Source of the DNA: Anaerolineales bacterium
GTDB lineage: Bacteria > Chloroflexota > Anaerolineae > Anaerolineales > Villigracilaceae
Length of the DNA: 64,000 nucleotides
Assembly: GCA_016928525.1 (NCBI GenBank)
Contig: JAFGKO010000188.1
Coordinates: 4,094 to 68,093 of the forward strand
Direction of reading: 5' to 3'
The translations under genes and the position numbers were made by a program. Below, piece after piece: positions 7,499 through 14,751 of the stretch. Under the pieces are notes generated by a model. The model ran no database searches and was not told the origin of the DNA. It was given only the letters and a program-made list of their open reading frames with translations. Each line of letters opens with the position of its first letter. Within the stretch, counting starts at the first letter, position 1.

Positions 7499-10012
7499 TT
7501 AAAGTAACTGTTGTTGCCCTCCGTCCTTTTCTTCATCCCCATTCCCATTGACCTTGGCTCCGGCCTTCTTCAAATCTTCGGCGGCAATACGCGCAACGGA
7601 GGCTACATAATCGCCATCATGCAAGCGCATCAGGCGCACGCCGCGCGTAGGACGCCCAGATACCTTCACATCCTTGACTTTCAAGCGGATGGCCACACCA
7701 TTGGCCGATATCAAGGTCAGGTGATCGGCCTGTTGAACCACACGCGCCGCTGTAATCTTGCCAACGATTGAAATGGCTTTCTTGTCAATCGTTGCAATGC
7801 CGCCTGTCGCGCGGCCTTTGGCCGAATATTCATCTAGCGGAGTCTGTTTGCCATATCCACCGGTAGTGACGATCAACAGCGAGCCACCCGGCTGGACTTT
7901 AGTCATGGAGGTCACCTGATCGCCTTTTGCCAGGCGGATACCCTGCACGCCAGCCGCGGCACGCCCCATCGAACGGACCAGTTTTTCGCTAAAGCGTAAG
8001 GCTTGCCCCATTTCTGTGACGATGATGATCTCGTCCTTGCCAGACGTCAGGCGGGCCCAGCCTAATTCGTCGTCATCCGCCAGGGACATAGCAATCAAGC
8101 CCGAGGGCCGCACCGAGGCGAATTCTTCCAGGTTCACGCGCTTGATCTTGCCTTTGGCGGTCATCATAATGCAGTAACCGCTAGAACTAAAATCCGGCAC
8201 AGGGATAGCGGCAGTAATGCGCTCACCTGCGCCCAACGAGAGCACATTGACCAACGGGATGCCCTTGCCGGTTCGATCTGCATCCGGGATCTGGTAGACC
8301 CTCTCGGAGTACACCTTTCCGCGGTCTGAGAAAAACAGCATGGTATCCAAACTGCGCGCCGGGATCAACGCCAGCATCTCATCTTCTTCCTTGGTGGCAT
8401 GCCCTTTTACACCACGTCCGCCAATGGATTGTGACTTGAATGTCTTGGATGCCACGCGCTTGATATAACCACGTTCGGTCAGGCTGATAAGCACGGCTTC
8501 ATCCTGCACCATATCCTCGATGCGCAACTCTTCAGTAGCATCAACGGCAATGTGCGTCCGGCGGTCATCTCCATATTTTTCGGCAAGTTCCGTCAGGTCG
8601 GTTTGAATCAGCGCCAGGATTTTCTTTGGATGGACCAACAGGTCTTCGAGGTAGTCGATCTGTTCTTTGACTTGCTTGTGTTCTTCTTCGATTTTCCAAC
8701 GCTCAAGAGCCGCGAGGCGACGCAATTGCATATCGAGGATGGCCTGTGCTTGAATTTCGGACAACTTAAAGCGCTCCATCAGCCGTTCTTTGGCTTGATC
8801 GACATCCGGAGATTCTTTGATCGTCTGAACAACCGCATCAATATTTTCCAACGCAATCAACAAGCCATCCAAAATGTGAATACGCGCGCGCGCTTTTGCC
8901 AACTCAAAGGTCGAACGCCGTACGATGACTGTTTGCCGGTGCTCGATGAAAATCTGCAAAGCCCGTTTGAGCGGCAACAAGCGCGGCTCCCCATCGATCA
9001 ACGCCAGCATCTGCACCCCAAAAGTAGATTGCAGCATCGTGAACTTATAGAGCTGGTTCAGTACCTTCTTGGGCTGTGCACCGCGTTTGAGCTCGATGAC
9101 GATGCTCATCCCACGTTGATCGGATTCATCGCGCAGGTCTGAGATCATGTCGATCTTATCTTCCCGGACGAGTTCGGCGATGCGTTCGATCAGGCTGGTC
9201 TTATTGACCTGATACGGAATTTCGGTGATCACGATCTGGTAGCGATTGCTCTTCATTTCCTCAATGTGGGCCAGTCCGCGTACAACAATACGGCCCTTAC
9301 CGGTCGCATAGGCGGATTCAATGCCCTCGCGGCCAATAATAATGCCGCCAGTAGGAAAGTCTGGGCCAGGGATGCGGTTCATCAGCTCTTCGAGAGGAAT
9401 GTCATCGATCTTGTCATTATTATCGATCAGGTAATTGAGCGCGGCTACCAATTCACGCAAGTTATGTGATGGGATATTGGTCGCCATGCCAACGGCAATA
9501 CCCGAAGCGCCGTTCAACAGCAGATTCGGGAGGCGGGCAGGCAGGACGGTCGGCTCTTCGAGCGAGTCGTCGAAGTTGGGCGCAAAGTCGACCGTGTCCT
9601 TGTCGATATCGGCCAGCATCTCTTCGGCCATCCGATGCATGCGTGCTTCGGTGTAACGCATGGCTGCAGGTGCATCGCCATCAATCGAGCCGAAGTTGCC
9701 CTGACCATCTACAAGTGTATAGCGCATCGAAAAATCCTGCGCCATACGCGCCATTGACTCGTAGACTGCCGAATCACCATGCGGGTGATATTTACCCAGC
9801 ACTTCACCGACAATACGAGCTGATTTCTTGTGGGAAGAGTTCGAGCGCAGACCCAACTCTGACATCGCATATAAAATCCTGCGATGGACCGGTTTGAGAC
9901 CGTCGCGGGCATCGGGCAAGGCGCGCGCTACAATCACGCTCATGGCGTAATCGAGATAAGCCTCGCGCATCTGAGTATCAATATCAACTTGTTGAATGGT
10001 GCCGATTTCCAT
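7499..10012 (-). CDS. gyrA: DNA gyrase subunit A
   Basis: 837 aa. The N-terminal breakage-reunion domain carries catalytic Tyr120 (AAMRYTEAR). The quinolone-resistance region reads [11 protein letters not shown] with Ser81 and Glu85, the residues usual in quinolone-sensitive enzymes. A long coiled-coil follows (about 360-490), then the six-bladed C-terminal beta-pinwheel. The GyrA box is degenerate, QSIGGRG instead of Q(R/K)RGG(R/K)G, keeping Q, GG, R and G. GyrA with GyrB introduces negative supercoils. gyrB is not adjacent. The start ATG at 10012 is preceded by an AGGAAA-type RBS. Confidence 0.97.
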   Translation of the reverse strand: MEIGTIQQVDIDTQMREAYLDYAMSVIVARALPDARDGLKPVHRRILYAMSELGLRSNSSHKKSARIVGEVLGKYHPHGDSAVYESMARMAQDFSMRYTLVDGQGNFGSIDGDAPAAMRYTEARMHRMAEEMLADIDKDTVDFAPNFDDSLEEPTVLPARLPNLLLNGASGIAVGMATNIPSHNLRELVAALNYLIDNNDKIDDIPLEELMNRIPGPDFPTGGIIIGREGIESAYATGKGRIVVRGLAHIEEMKSNRYQIVITEIPYQVNKTSLIERIAELVREDKIDMISDLRDESDQRGMSIVIELKRGAQPKKVLNQLYKFTMLQSTFGVQMLALIDGEPRLLPLKRALQIFIEHRQTVIVRRSTFELAKARARIHILDGLLIALENIDAVVQTIKESPDVDQAKERLMERFKLSEIQAQAILDMQLRRLAALERWKIEEEHKQVKEQIDYLEDLLVHPKKILALIQTDLTELAEKYGDDRRTHIAVDATEELRIEDMVQDEAVLISLTERGYIKRVASKTFKSQSIGGRGVKGHATKEEDEMLALIPARSLDTMLFFSDRGKVYSERVYQIPDADRTGKGIPLVNVLSLGAGERITAAIPVPDFSSSGYCIMMTAKGKIKRVNLEEFASVRPSGLIAMSLADDDELGWARLTSGKDEIIIVTEMGQALRFSEKLVRSMGRAAAGVQGIRLAKGDQVTSMTKVQPGGSLLIVTTGGYGKQTPLDEYSAKGRATGGIATIDKKAISIVGKITAARVVQQADHLTLISANGVAIRLKVKDVKVSGRPTRGVRLMRLHDGDYVASVARIAAEDLKKAGAKVNGNGDEEKDGGQQQLL

Positions 10013-10351
10013 AGGTTTCCTGCTTATAAGTATTAATAATTTGGCGAAGCTACATACGCCTCATGATTCGAGAGAAGTCCGAATGCAACATCGCCAATTT
10101 AGTCAAAGAGCATAAAAAGACACGAAGACTGTCTCACAATGACTTCGCGCCTTCTTTTTTAATATGAAAGGCCTGCTTTCGAATAGCTACTGCTTCTTAT
10201 ATAAATTTCCGAACTCACTTGTTCCGTATGGCTCAAAATTAACGAGGGTTTGGTTCAGATATTCACGCAGTACCCTATAAATTATACCACCTGGCTCACC
10301 CCAAGCATCCGTTTTTCCTTATGGGGAGGGCCGCAGACCAGAAACAAAAAA
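10013..10351. other. Intergenic region between gyrA and the tRNA-Leu terminator
   Basis: About 340 nt without a gene. It contains the gyrA leader, one copy of a ~36-nt element shared with the etfB leader (about 10048-10083) and a small hairpin at about 10119-10133 followed on minus by TTTTT. A clear gyrA promoter could not be fixed; candidate hexamers have off-consensus spacing. Confidence 0.6.
10048..10083 (-). repeat. Copy 1 of a ~36-nt repeated element, in gyrA leader
   Basis: Read on minus it begins TTCGGACTTCTCTCGAAT (18 nt identical to 12783-12800), then continues with ATG, GGC and TATGT blocks separated by single mismatches. It ends about 36 nt before the gyrA start. Copy 2 sits in the same orientation and at a similar distance before etfB. 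Confidence 0.75.
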
Positions 10352-10369
10352 ACCCGCCTTTCAGCGGGT
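10345..10369 (-). terminator. Terminator of tRNA-Leu
   Basis: Stem ACCCGC / GCGGGT (10352-10357, 10364-10369) followed on minus by a run of seven T. It lies 10 nt past the tRNA 3' end. Confidence 0.9.
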
Positions 10370-10378
10370 CTTTGCGTG

Positions 10379-10462
10379 TGCCGAAGGAGGGATTTGAACC
10401 CTCACGGGGGAACCCCCACTACGCCCTGAACGTAGCGCGTCTGCCAATTCCGCCACTTCGGC
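10379..10462 (-). tRNA. tRNA-Leu (anticodon CAG)
   Basis: 84 nt on minus. Acceptor stem GCCGAAG pairs with CTTCGGC, discriminator A. D-arm GGCGGAATTGGCAGACGC, anticodon stem CTACG/CGTAG with loop TTCAGGG (anticodon CAG, reads CUG), a long class II variable arm GGGGGTTCCCCC, and T-arm GAGGGTTCAAATCCCTC. The long variable arm and A73 identify leucine. CCA is not encoded, so it must be added by CCA transferase. Confidence 0.97.
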
Positions 10463-10543
10463 AAGGCTTCCCTGGCCCGATCACCAGGGCGGGCGATAAA
10501 CTCAGCCCAGCGGCTCTGTGCAAGCACTTCGCCAGCGGAGTGT

Positions 10544-10571
10544 ATTTTATCCCAAAAGACCGTTTTGTCAA
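10544..10571 (-). promoter_or_regulatory. tRNA-Leu promoter
   Basis: On minus: TTGACA (10566-10571), 16-nt spacer, TAAAAT (10544-10549). It predicts a 5' precursor leader of about 75 nt before the mature tRNA. Confidence 0.85.
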
Positions 10572-10748
10572 CCATACATGACACATACATGATACGAAGC
10601 GCTGAGAACAACCCGGAACATGCACAGAATCGACAAAGTTAATTCACAACATACTCAACAACGAAAAGAGACTTGAGCATAAAATTCGAAATAACCCGCT
10701 CACTTTTCAAAAGTGTAAAGAATAGTACTTTCGGATATGTAAGGAAGT

Positions 10749-10773
10749 GGAACGTTTTGGTTCGAAAATCGTT
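10749..10773 (+). promoter_or_regulatory. Candidate ECF-sigma promoter for the 38-aa protein
   Basis: GGAAC (10749-10753), 16 nt, CGTT (10770-10773). This matches the GGAAC-N16-CGTT layout typical of ECF sigma factors. A TATACT (10773-10778) overlaps it but has no matching -35, so housekeeping use is less convincing. Confidence 0.45.
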
Positions 10774-10904
10774 ATACTGATAGTAGAAGAATTTCACAGT
10801 TGACAGGGAGACGCCCGACGATACGTAGAACGGGCTACGCCGCTCCCTTTACCCTCAGCAACTTTTTGCGAACTGTGAAAGTTCTAAAAAGAAAGGAGGC
10901 AACC

Positions 10905-11021
10905 ATGTACATTATTGCAGCCGCAGTTGTAATTTTGCTCATCGTCCTGGCTGGCGCGGACTTGTTCCTGTCCCAGTTCAACGCAGATGAACTGAGCAAC
11001 ATGGGTGTCGAGAAACGATGA
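10905..11021 (+). CDS. 38-aa single-pass membrane protein
   Basis: The protein is a short N-out or N-in TM helix (about residues 2-22, IIAAAVVILLIVLAGADLFL) followed by a short polar tail ending NMGVEKR. The RBS is near perfect (AAAGGAGG, 6-nt spacing) and a strong intrinsic terminator follows 26 nt after the stop, so this tiny gene is its own transcription unit. The sequence resembles no family I can name. Together with the ECF-type upstream motif it may be an envelope-stress micro-protein; that is inference. Confidence 0.8.
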   Translation: MYIIAAAVVILLIVLAGADLFLSQFNADELSNMGVEKR

Positions 11022-11047
11022 CCGATATCGATACCCATTCCCCATAA

Positions 11048-11086
11048 GCCCGGTGGATACCGCACAATCCGACCGGGCATTTTTTT
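11048..11086 (+). terminator. Intrinsic terminator of the 38-aa gene
   Basis: Stem GCCCGGT/ACCGGGC (11048-11054, 11072-11078) extended inside by GGAT/ATCC, then seven T. Confidence 0.9.
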
Positions 11087-11170
11087 ATTAAGAATCTACC
11101 TACCGACCGTTCGGTTGTTTTTTCGTTTTTAAGTTATAATGAGATAAATCCCCCTTCACTGGAGTCTTAC

Positions 11171-12379
11171 GTGGACTTTTCCCTTTCCAACGAACATTTG
11201 ATGGTGCAAAAAATGGTACGCGACTTTGCTCAAAAGGAAGTTGCCCCCGTTATCAAAGAATTCGACCGTAAAGGTGAGCCCATCCCCTGGGTGCTGAAGC
11301 GCATGGGCGAACTCGGCATCCTGGGGATTTGTTTTCCTGTCAAGTACGGCGGGCAGGGCATGGACTATATCTCCCTGGGCCTGGCCTGTGAGGAACTCGA
11401 AGCGGTAGATAGCACCCTGCGCGTGGTCATGTCGGTCCACGTGGGGCTGTGCGGCATGACAATCTTCCAATGGGGCACGCAGGAGCAGAAGCAGAAGTTC
11501 CTCGTCCCGCTGGCAAAGGGCGAAAAGATCGGCTGCGGCGCGTTCACGGAACCCGGCATGGGCTCGGACGTGGCTGTCATGCGCACGCAAGCCAAACGTC
11601 AGGGTGATGCGTATATCCTGAATGGCGAGAAAATGTGGATCTCGCTGGCCTCCAAAGCGGACTATGCACTGGTCACTGCTGTCACGAATCCGGATGCGAA
11701 GAAACCATCTCAGCGGTTGTCGTCCTTTATCGTCGACCTGCACTCGAAGGGCGTCACACGCGATGACCTGCACGGCAAACTTGGTGTACGGGCTGGCTCG
11801 ACCGGCTGGATCAACTTCCAGGATGTGGAAGTCCCGGCGGCAAACCGCATTGGCGAGGAGGGCGAAGGCTTCAAGATCACTATGACGGCTTTCGACAGCG
11901 GACGTTACACCGTCGGTGCTGGCGCGACCGGGCTGGTGCGCGCCTCGCTGGAAGCCAGCGTGAGATACGCCAGGGAACGCAGCGCCTTCGGCCAACCGAT
12001 CTCCGAATTCCAGTTGATCCAGCAGAAGATCGCCAAAATGGCGCAGGATTACGAGATGGCGCGCCTGCTGTATTTGCAGGTGGGCTGGATGAAGAACGTG
12101 GGCCAGCGCAGCACCCTGCAGACTTCGTATTGCAAGAAGTTCGCCACCGAGGCCTCGTTCGATGCTGCGAATGAAGCCATCCAGATCCACGGCGCGTACG
12201 GATTCAGCGACGAGTACGATGTGGAGCGCTATTTAAGGAACAGCCGCGGCGCCATCATTTATGAAGGCTCCAGCGAAATCCAGACCCTCATCCAGGCCGG
12301 CTACGCGCTGGGCGAACGTGAGGACAGGCCGCTGCGCTGCGAGATGCCTGCCTATGATGAGGAAGAGTGGCAAAAGTAA
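11171..12379 (+). CDS. Acyl-CoA dehydrogenase
   Basis: 402 aa from a GTG with GGAG RBS at 6-nt spacing. It has the full ACAD fold: N-terminal helical domain (LRVVMSVHVGLCG), central beta domain with the FAD-binding signature AFTEPGMGSD, then the C-terminal helical domain with RERSAFGQPISEFQ and QIHGAYGFSDEYDVERYLR. The catalytic base is Glu365 in IIYEGSSEIQ. It desaturates an acyl-CoA thioester at C2-C3, passing electrons to ETF, whose genes lie 480 nt downstream. Chain-length or branched/aryl substrate cannot be fixed; IIYEGSSEIQ at the C-terminus occurs in short/branched-chain enzymes. Confidence 0.95.
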   Translation: MDFSLSNEHLMVQKMVRDFAQKEVAPVIKEFDRKGEPIPWVLKRMGELGILGICFPVKYGGQGMDYISLGLACEELEAVDSTLRVVMSVHVGLCGMTIFQWGTQEQKQKFLVPLAKGEKIGCGAFTEPGMGSDVAVMRTQAKRQGDAYILNGEKMWISLASKADYALVTAVTNPDAKKPSQRLSSFIVDLHSKGVTRDDLHGKLGVRAGSTGWINFQDVEVPAANRIGEEGEGFKITMTAFDSGRYTVGAGATGLVRASLEASVRYARERSAFGQPISEFQLIQQKIAKMAQDYEMARLLYLQVGWMKNVGQRSTLQTSYCKKFATEASFDAANEAIQIHGAYGFSDEYDVERYLRNSRGAIIYEGSSEIQTLIQAGYALGEREDRPLRCEMPAYDEEEWQK

Positions 12380-12393
12380 GACAGGACAATCCT

Positions 12394-12681
12394 ATGCCTG
12401 AGATCGAAGCTCGACACACACAAATTCAAAAAAACATCCAAACGATGGTAGGGTCGGTCATATTGGAAGAACCCAGGGATTTTCCCCAGGACGAATCGAA
12501 CCTGTACTGCGTAGGGTATGATGGCAAGATCGTCTGGCAGGCGGAAAAGCCGGAACCGGGAGGCCTGTATAACCGTGTCATGTTGAATGGCGACAACCTC
12601 GCGGCGTACGCGGTCACGGGGCAGGCCTGCGAGATCGAGCTGATCAGCGGTAAATTGATCAGTCAGGTTAAGATCAAATAA
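12394..12681 (+). CDS. 95-aa protein of unknown function
   Basis: Starts at ATG 12394 (AGGA RBS at 6 nt), 14 nt after the acyl-CoA dehydrogenase. No TM or signal peptide. Residues 30-95 look beta-rich, with a hydrophobic/aromatic alternation (NLYCVGYDGKIVWQAE, LYNRVMLNGDNLAAYAV, CEIELISGKLISQVKIK). It could be a small beta-sandwich or barrel. Position between ACAD and etfBA suggests co-transcription with the fatty-acid oxidation genes, but no function can be assigned. Confidence 0.7.
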   Translation: MPEIEARHTQIQKNIQTMVGSVILEEPRDFPQDESNLYCVGYDGKIVWQAEKPEPGGLYNRVMLNGDNLAAYAVTGQACEIELISGKLISQVKIK

Positions 12682-12733
12682 CCAGATGTGCAATTTGCGA
12701 ACTCGTGAGAATATGTCATATGCAAAAAAATAA

Positions 12734-12787
12734 CCGAAAATTGGGGTGTTGGGCGCGCGTACGCGCGCCCAACACCCCAATTTTCGG
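12734..12787. repeat. 54-nt perfect palindrome
   Basis: Two 27-nt arms with zero spacer centred at 12760/12761. Core GGGCGCGCGT/ACGCGCGCCC is flanked by AT-rich outer arms. It lies between the 95-aa gene and etfB. Imperfect outer arms (ATGTCATATGC about 12716-12726 and GCATATGTGACAT about 12808-12820) extend the symmetry. No T-tract follows on plus. Confidence 0.9.
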
Positions 12788-12818
12788 ACTTCTCTCGAAT
12801 AATGTGGCATATGTGACA
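12783..12818 (+). repeat. Copy 2 of the ~36-nt repeated element, in etfB leader
   Basis: TTCGGACTTCTCTCGAAT is identical to the gyrA-leader copy, followed by matching ATG, GGC and TATGT blocks. It overlaps the right arm of the 54-nt palindrome and ends about 42 nt before etfB. Confidence 0.75.
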
Positions 12819-12859
12819 TTGTCAAATTAAGACAGAAAATAATTAACAAGGAGGAAGAC

Positions 12860-13630
12860 TTGAAAATCGTAGCCTGTATCAAACAAGTGCCTGACTCGGC
12901 GGCCAAAGTGGTCGTCGAGAACGGGCAGGTCTCCTGGGGTGATGCGCCGCTGGTCATCAATCCCTGGGACGAGTTCGCCGTGGAAGCGGCGCTCCAACAA
13001 AAGGAAGCACACGGTGGGGAGGTGATCGCGGTCAGCATGGGCGGGGAAAACGCCAAGGAAGCGCTCAAGCACGCCCTGGCCATGGGCTGTGACTCGGCCA
13101 TCCTGGTCTCCGACGCGGCCCTGGCAGGGATCGACACGGGCGGCACCGCGCGCGTGCTGGCTGCCGCCGTCCAAAAGATCGGCGGCGTAGACATGACCTT
13201 CTTCGGCCGCCAGGCCATCGACGGCGATGCCGGCATCACGCCCGCCCAGACCGCGCGCGTGCTTGGCTGGCCTTTCTTCGGCCTGACCGTCAAACTCGAA
13301 CTGGCTGGCCAGGCCGTCAAGGTCGAACATGCCATCGAGGAGGGACGTCAAGTTGTCAACGCCGAGCTGCCGGTCGTCTTCAGCATCGCCAAAGATTTTG
13401 CCGAGCCGCGCTACCCCTCGTTCATGGGCATCCGCAAGGCCTCGCGCGCCGAAATCCCGGCCTGGACGCTGGCCGATCTCGGCATCGAAGCGCCCAAGGC
13501 TGTTGTGGAATGGCCCGAGCTGATGAACCCGCCCAGCCGCGAAGTCACCTGCGAGATCATCGAAGGGGGCACTCCGGAAGAGATCGCCGACAAACTGGCT
13601 GACAAAATCCTCGGGGAGAAAGTGCTATGA
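12860..13630 (+). CDS. etfB: Electron transfer flavoprotein beta subunit
   Basis: 256 aa. Starts at TTG 12860 with a strong AAGGAGG RBS 5 nt upstream, which decides the start. Family signatures: MKIVACIKQVPDSAAKV at the N-terminus, INPWDEFAVEAAL (about 34-46), GRQAIDGDAGITPAQTARVL (about 115-134) and PSFMGIRKASRAEI near the C-terminus. EtfB with EtfA forms the FAD- and AMP-containing heterodimer that accepts electrons from acyl-CoA dehydrogenases. Its stop overlaps the etfA start (ATGA). Confidence 0.97.
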   Translation: MKIVACIKQVPDSAAKVVVENGQVSWGDAPLVINPWDEFAVEAALQQKEAHGGEVIAVSMGGENAKEALKHALAMGCDSAILVSDAALAGIDTGGTARVLAAAVQKIGGVDMTFFGRQAIDGDAGITPAQTARVLGWPFFGLTVKLELAGQAVKVEHAIEEGRQVVNAELPVVFSIAKDFAEPRYPSFMGIRKASRAEIPAWTLADLGIEAPKAVVEWPELMNPPSREVTCEIIEGGTPEEIADKLADKILGEKVL

Positions 13631-14640
13631 AAACCTGGGTATACATCGACCACTTCAAAGGCGAGCCCCTGCCCGCCTCCTGGGAAGCCATCGGCGTCGG
13701 CAAGACGCTGGGAGACGTCTCGGCCCTGGTCTTCGGATCAGGCCTGGACGCCGTTGCCAAGTCTGCGTTCGAGTACGGCGCGGATGAAGTGTTGCTGGCG
13801 GACGACGCCGCTTTAGCGGACTTCCGCGCTGAGGCCTACACTTCCACCCTGTCCAAAGTCGCTTCAGACCAAAGCCCGGACCTGATCCTGTTCCCGACCA
13901 CCACGCGTGGCCGCGAGCTGGCCGGCATGGCCGCCATCGACCTGAACAGCGGCGTGCTGGTGGATGTGATTGCACTGGCGGTTGAAGGCGACAAAGTTGT
14001 GGCTACACGACCCATCTATGCGGGCAAGCTGCTCGAAAAGACGGTCTGCAACGCCAGGCCGCAGATCGTCACCCTGCGCGGGCGCGCCTTCCCCAAGCCC
14101 GCACAAAATGCGGGCGCATCCGGGACAATTACCAAAGTGGACGTAGTCGCCGAAGCCAGGTCCAAAATCGAAGGTTACAGCACAGGTGAAGGCGGCGTCA
14201 GCCTGACCGACGCGGGCGTGATCGTCTCCGGCGGGCGCGGCACATCCAACAACCCGGCCCTGACCCCGCCCGCTGACCTGGATGAAAAACAGGCCGAGAT
14301 CTGGAAAGCGCAGGAAGGCTTCAAGCTGGTCGGCGAGCTGGCCAAGGCACTGGGCGGCGCGATGGGCGCTTCGCGCGCGGCGGTGGACGCGGGCTATATC
14401 CCCTACAACCACCAGGTCGGCCAGACCGGTAAGGTTGTTTCGCCTGACCTGTACATCGCCAACGGCATCTCCGGCGCGATCCAGCACCTGGCCGGGATGC
14501 GCACCAGCAAGGTCATCGTGGCGATCAACAAGGACCCCGATGCGCCCATCTTCAAGGTCGCGCGCTACGGCGTGGTGGGTGACATGCACAAAATCGTCCC
14601 GGCGTTGACCGAGGCGTTCAAGAAGAAGTTGGGGAAGTAA
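13627..14640 (+). CDS. etfA: Electron transfer flavoprotein alpha subunit
   Basis: 337 aa. N-terminal ETF domain ([18 protein letters not shown]) and C-terminal FAD-binding domain with the ETF-alpha signature [28 protein letters not shown] and [21 protein letters not shown] carries the loop near the FAD pyrophosphate. Translationally coupled to etfB by a 4-nt overlap. ETF hands electrons to the membrane quinone pool via an ETF-quinone oxidoreductase, which is not in the window. Confidence 0.97.
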   Translation: MKTWVYIDHFKGEPLPASWEAIGVGKTLGDVSALVFGSGLDAVAKSAFEYGADEVLLADDAALADFRAEAYTSTLSKVASDQSPDLILFPTTTRGRELAGMAAIDLNSGVLVDVIALAVEGDKVVATRPIYAGKLLEKTVCNARPQIVTLRGRAFPKPAQNAGASGTITKVDVVAEARSKIEGYSTGEGGVSLTDAGVIVSGGRGTSNNPALTPPADLDEKQAEIWKAQEGFKLVGELAKALGGAMGASRAAVDAGYIPYNHQVGQTGKVVSPDLYIANGISGAIQHLAGMRTSKVIVAINKDPDAPIFKVARYGVVGDMHKIVPALTEAFKKKLGK

Positions 14641-14646
14641 AAAGTC

Positions 14647-14729
14647 AACCTTGCGAAGATTGCGAACCTTCGCAAGGTTTTCGCATGAAAGCGGACTTCC
14701 GAAGTCTTTGGGACTTCGGAAGTCTTTTA
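14647..14729. terminator. Double hairpin terminator between etfA and the TIR gene
   Basis: Hairpin 1: 12-bp stem (14647-14658 with 14668-14679). Hairpin 2: 13-bp stem (14694-14706 with 14712-14724) followed by TTTTATT on plus. The genes converge here, and the second hairpin is the main plus-strand terminator. Confidence 0.85.
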
Positions 14730-14751
14730 TTCAGAAACCAGAATACCAGGA

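Noticed and set aside
8552..9142. 196-codon plus-strand frame
   Set aside because: Antisense to gyrA, no motifs.
11156..12190. 344-codon open frame on the minus strand
   Set aside because: Fully antisense to acyl-CoA dehydrogenase, no RBS, and composition typical of a GC-rich shadow frame.
13864..14589. 241-codon minus-strand frame
   Set aside because: Shadow of etfA; no domain or start signal.
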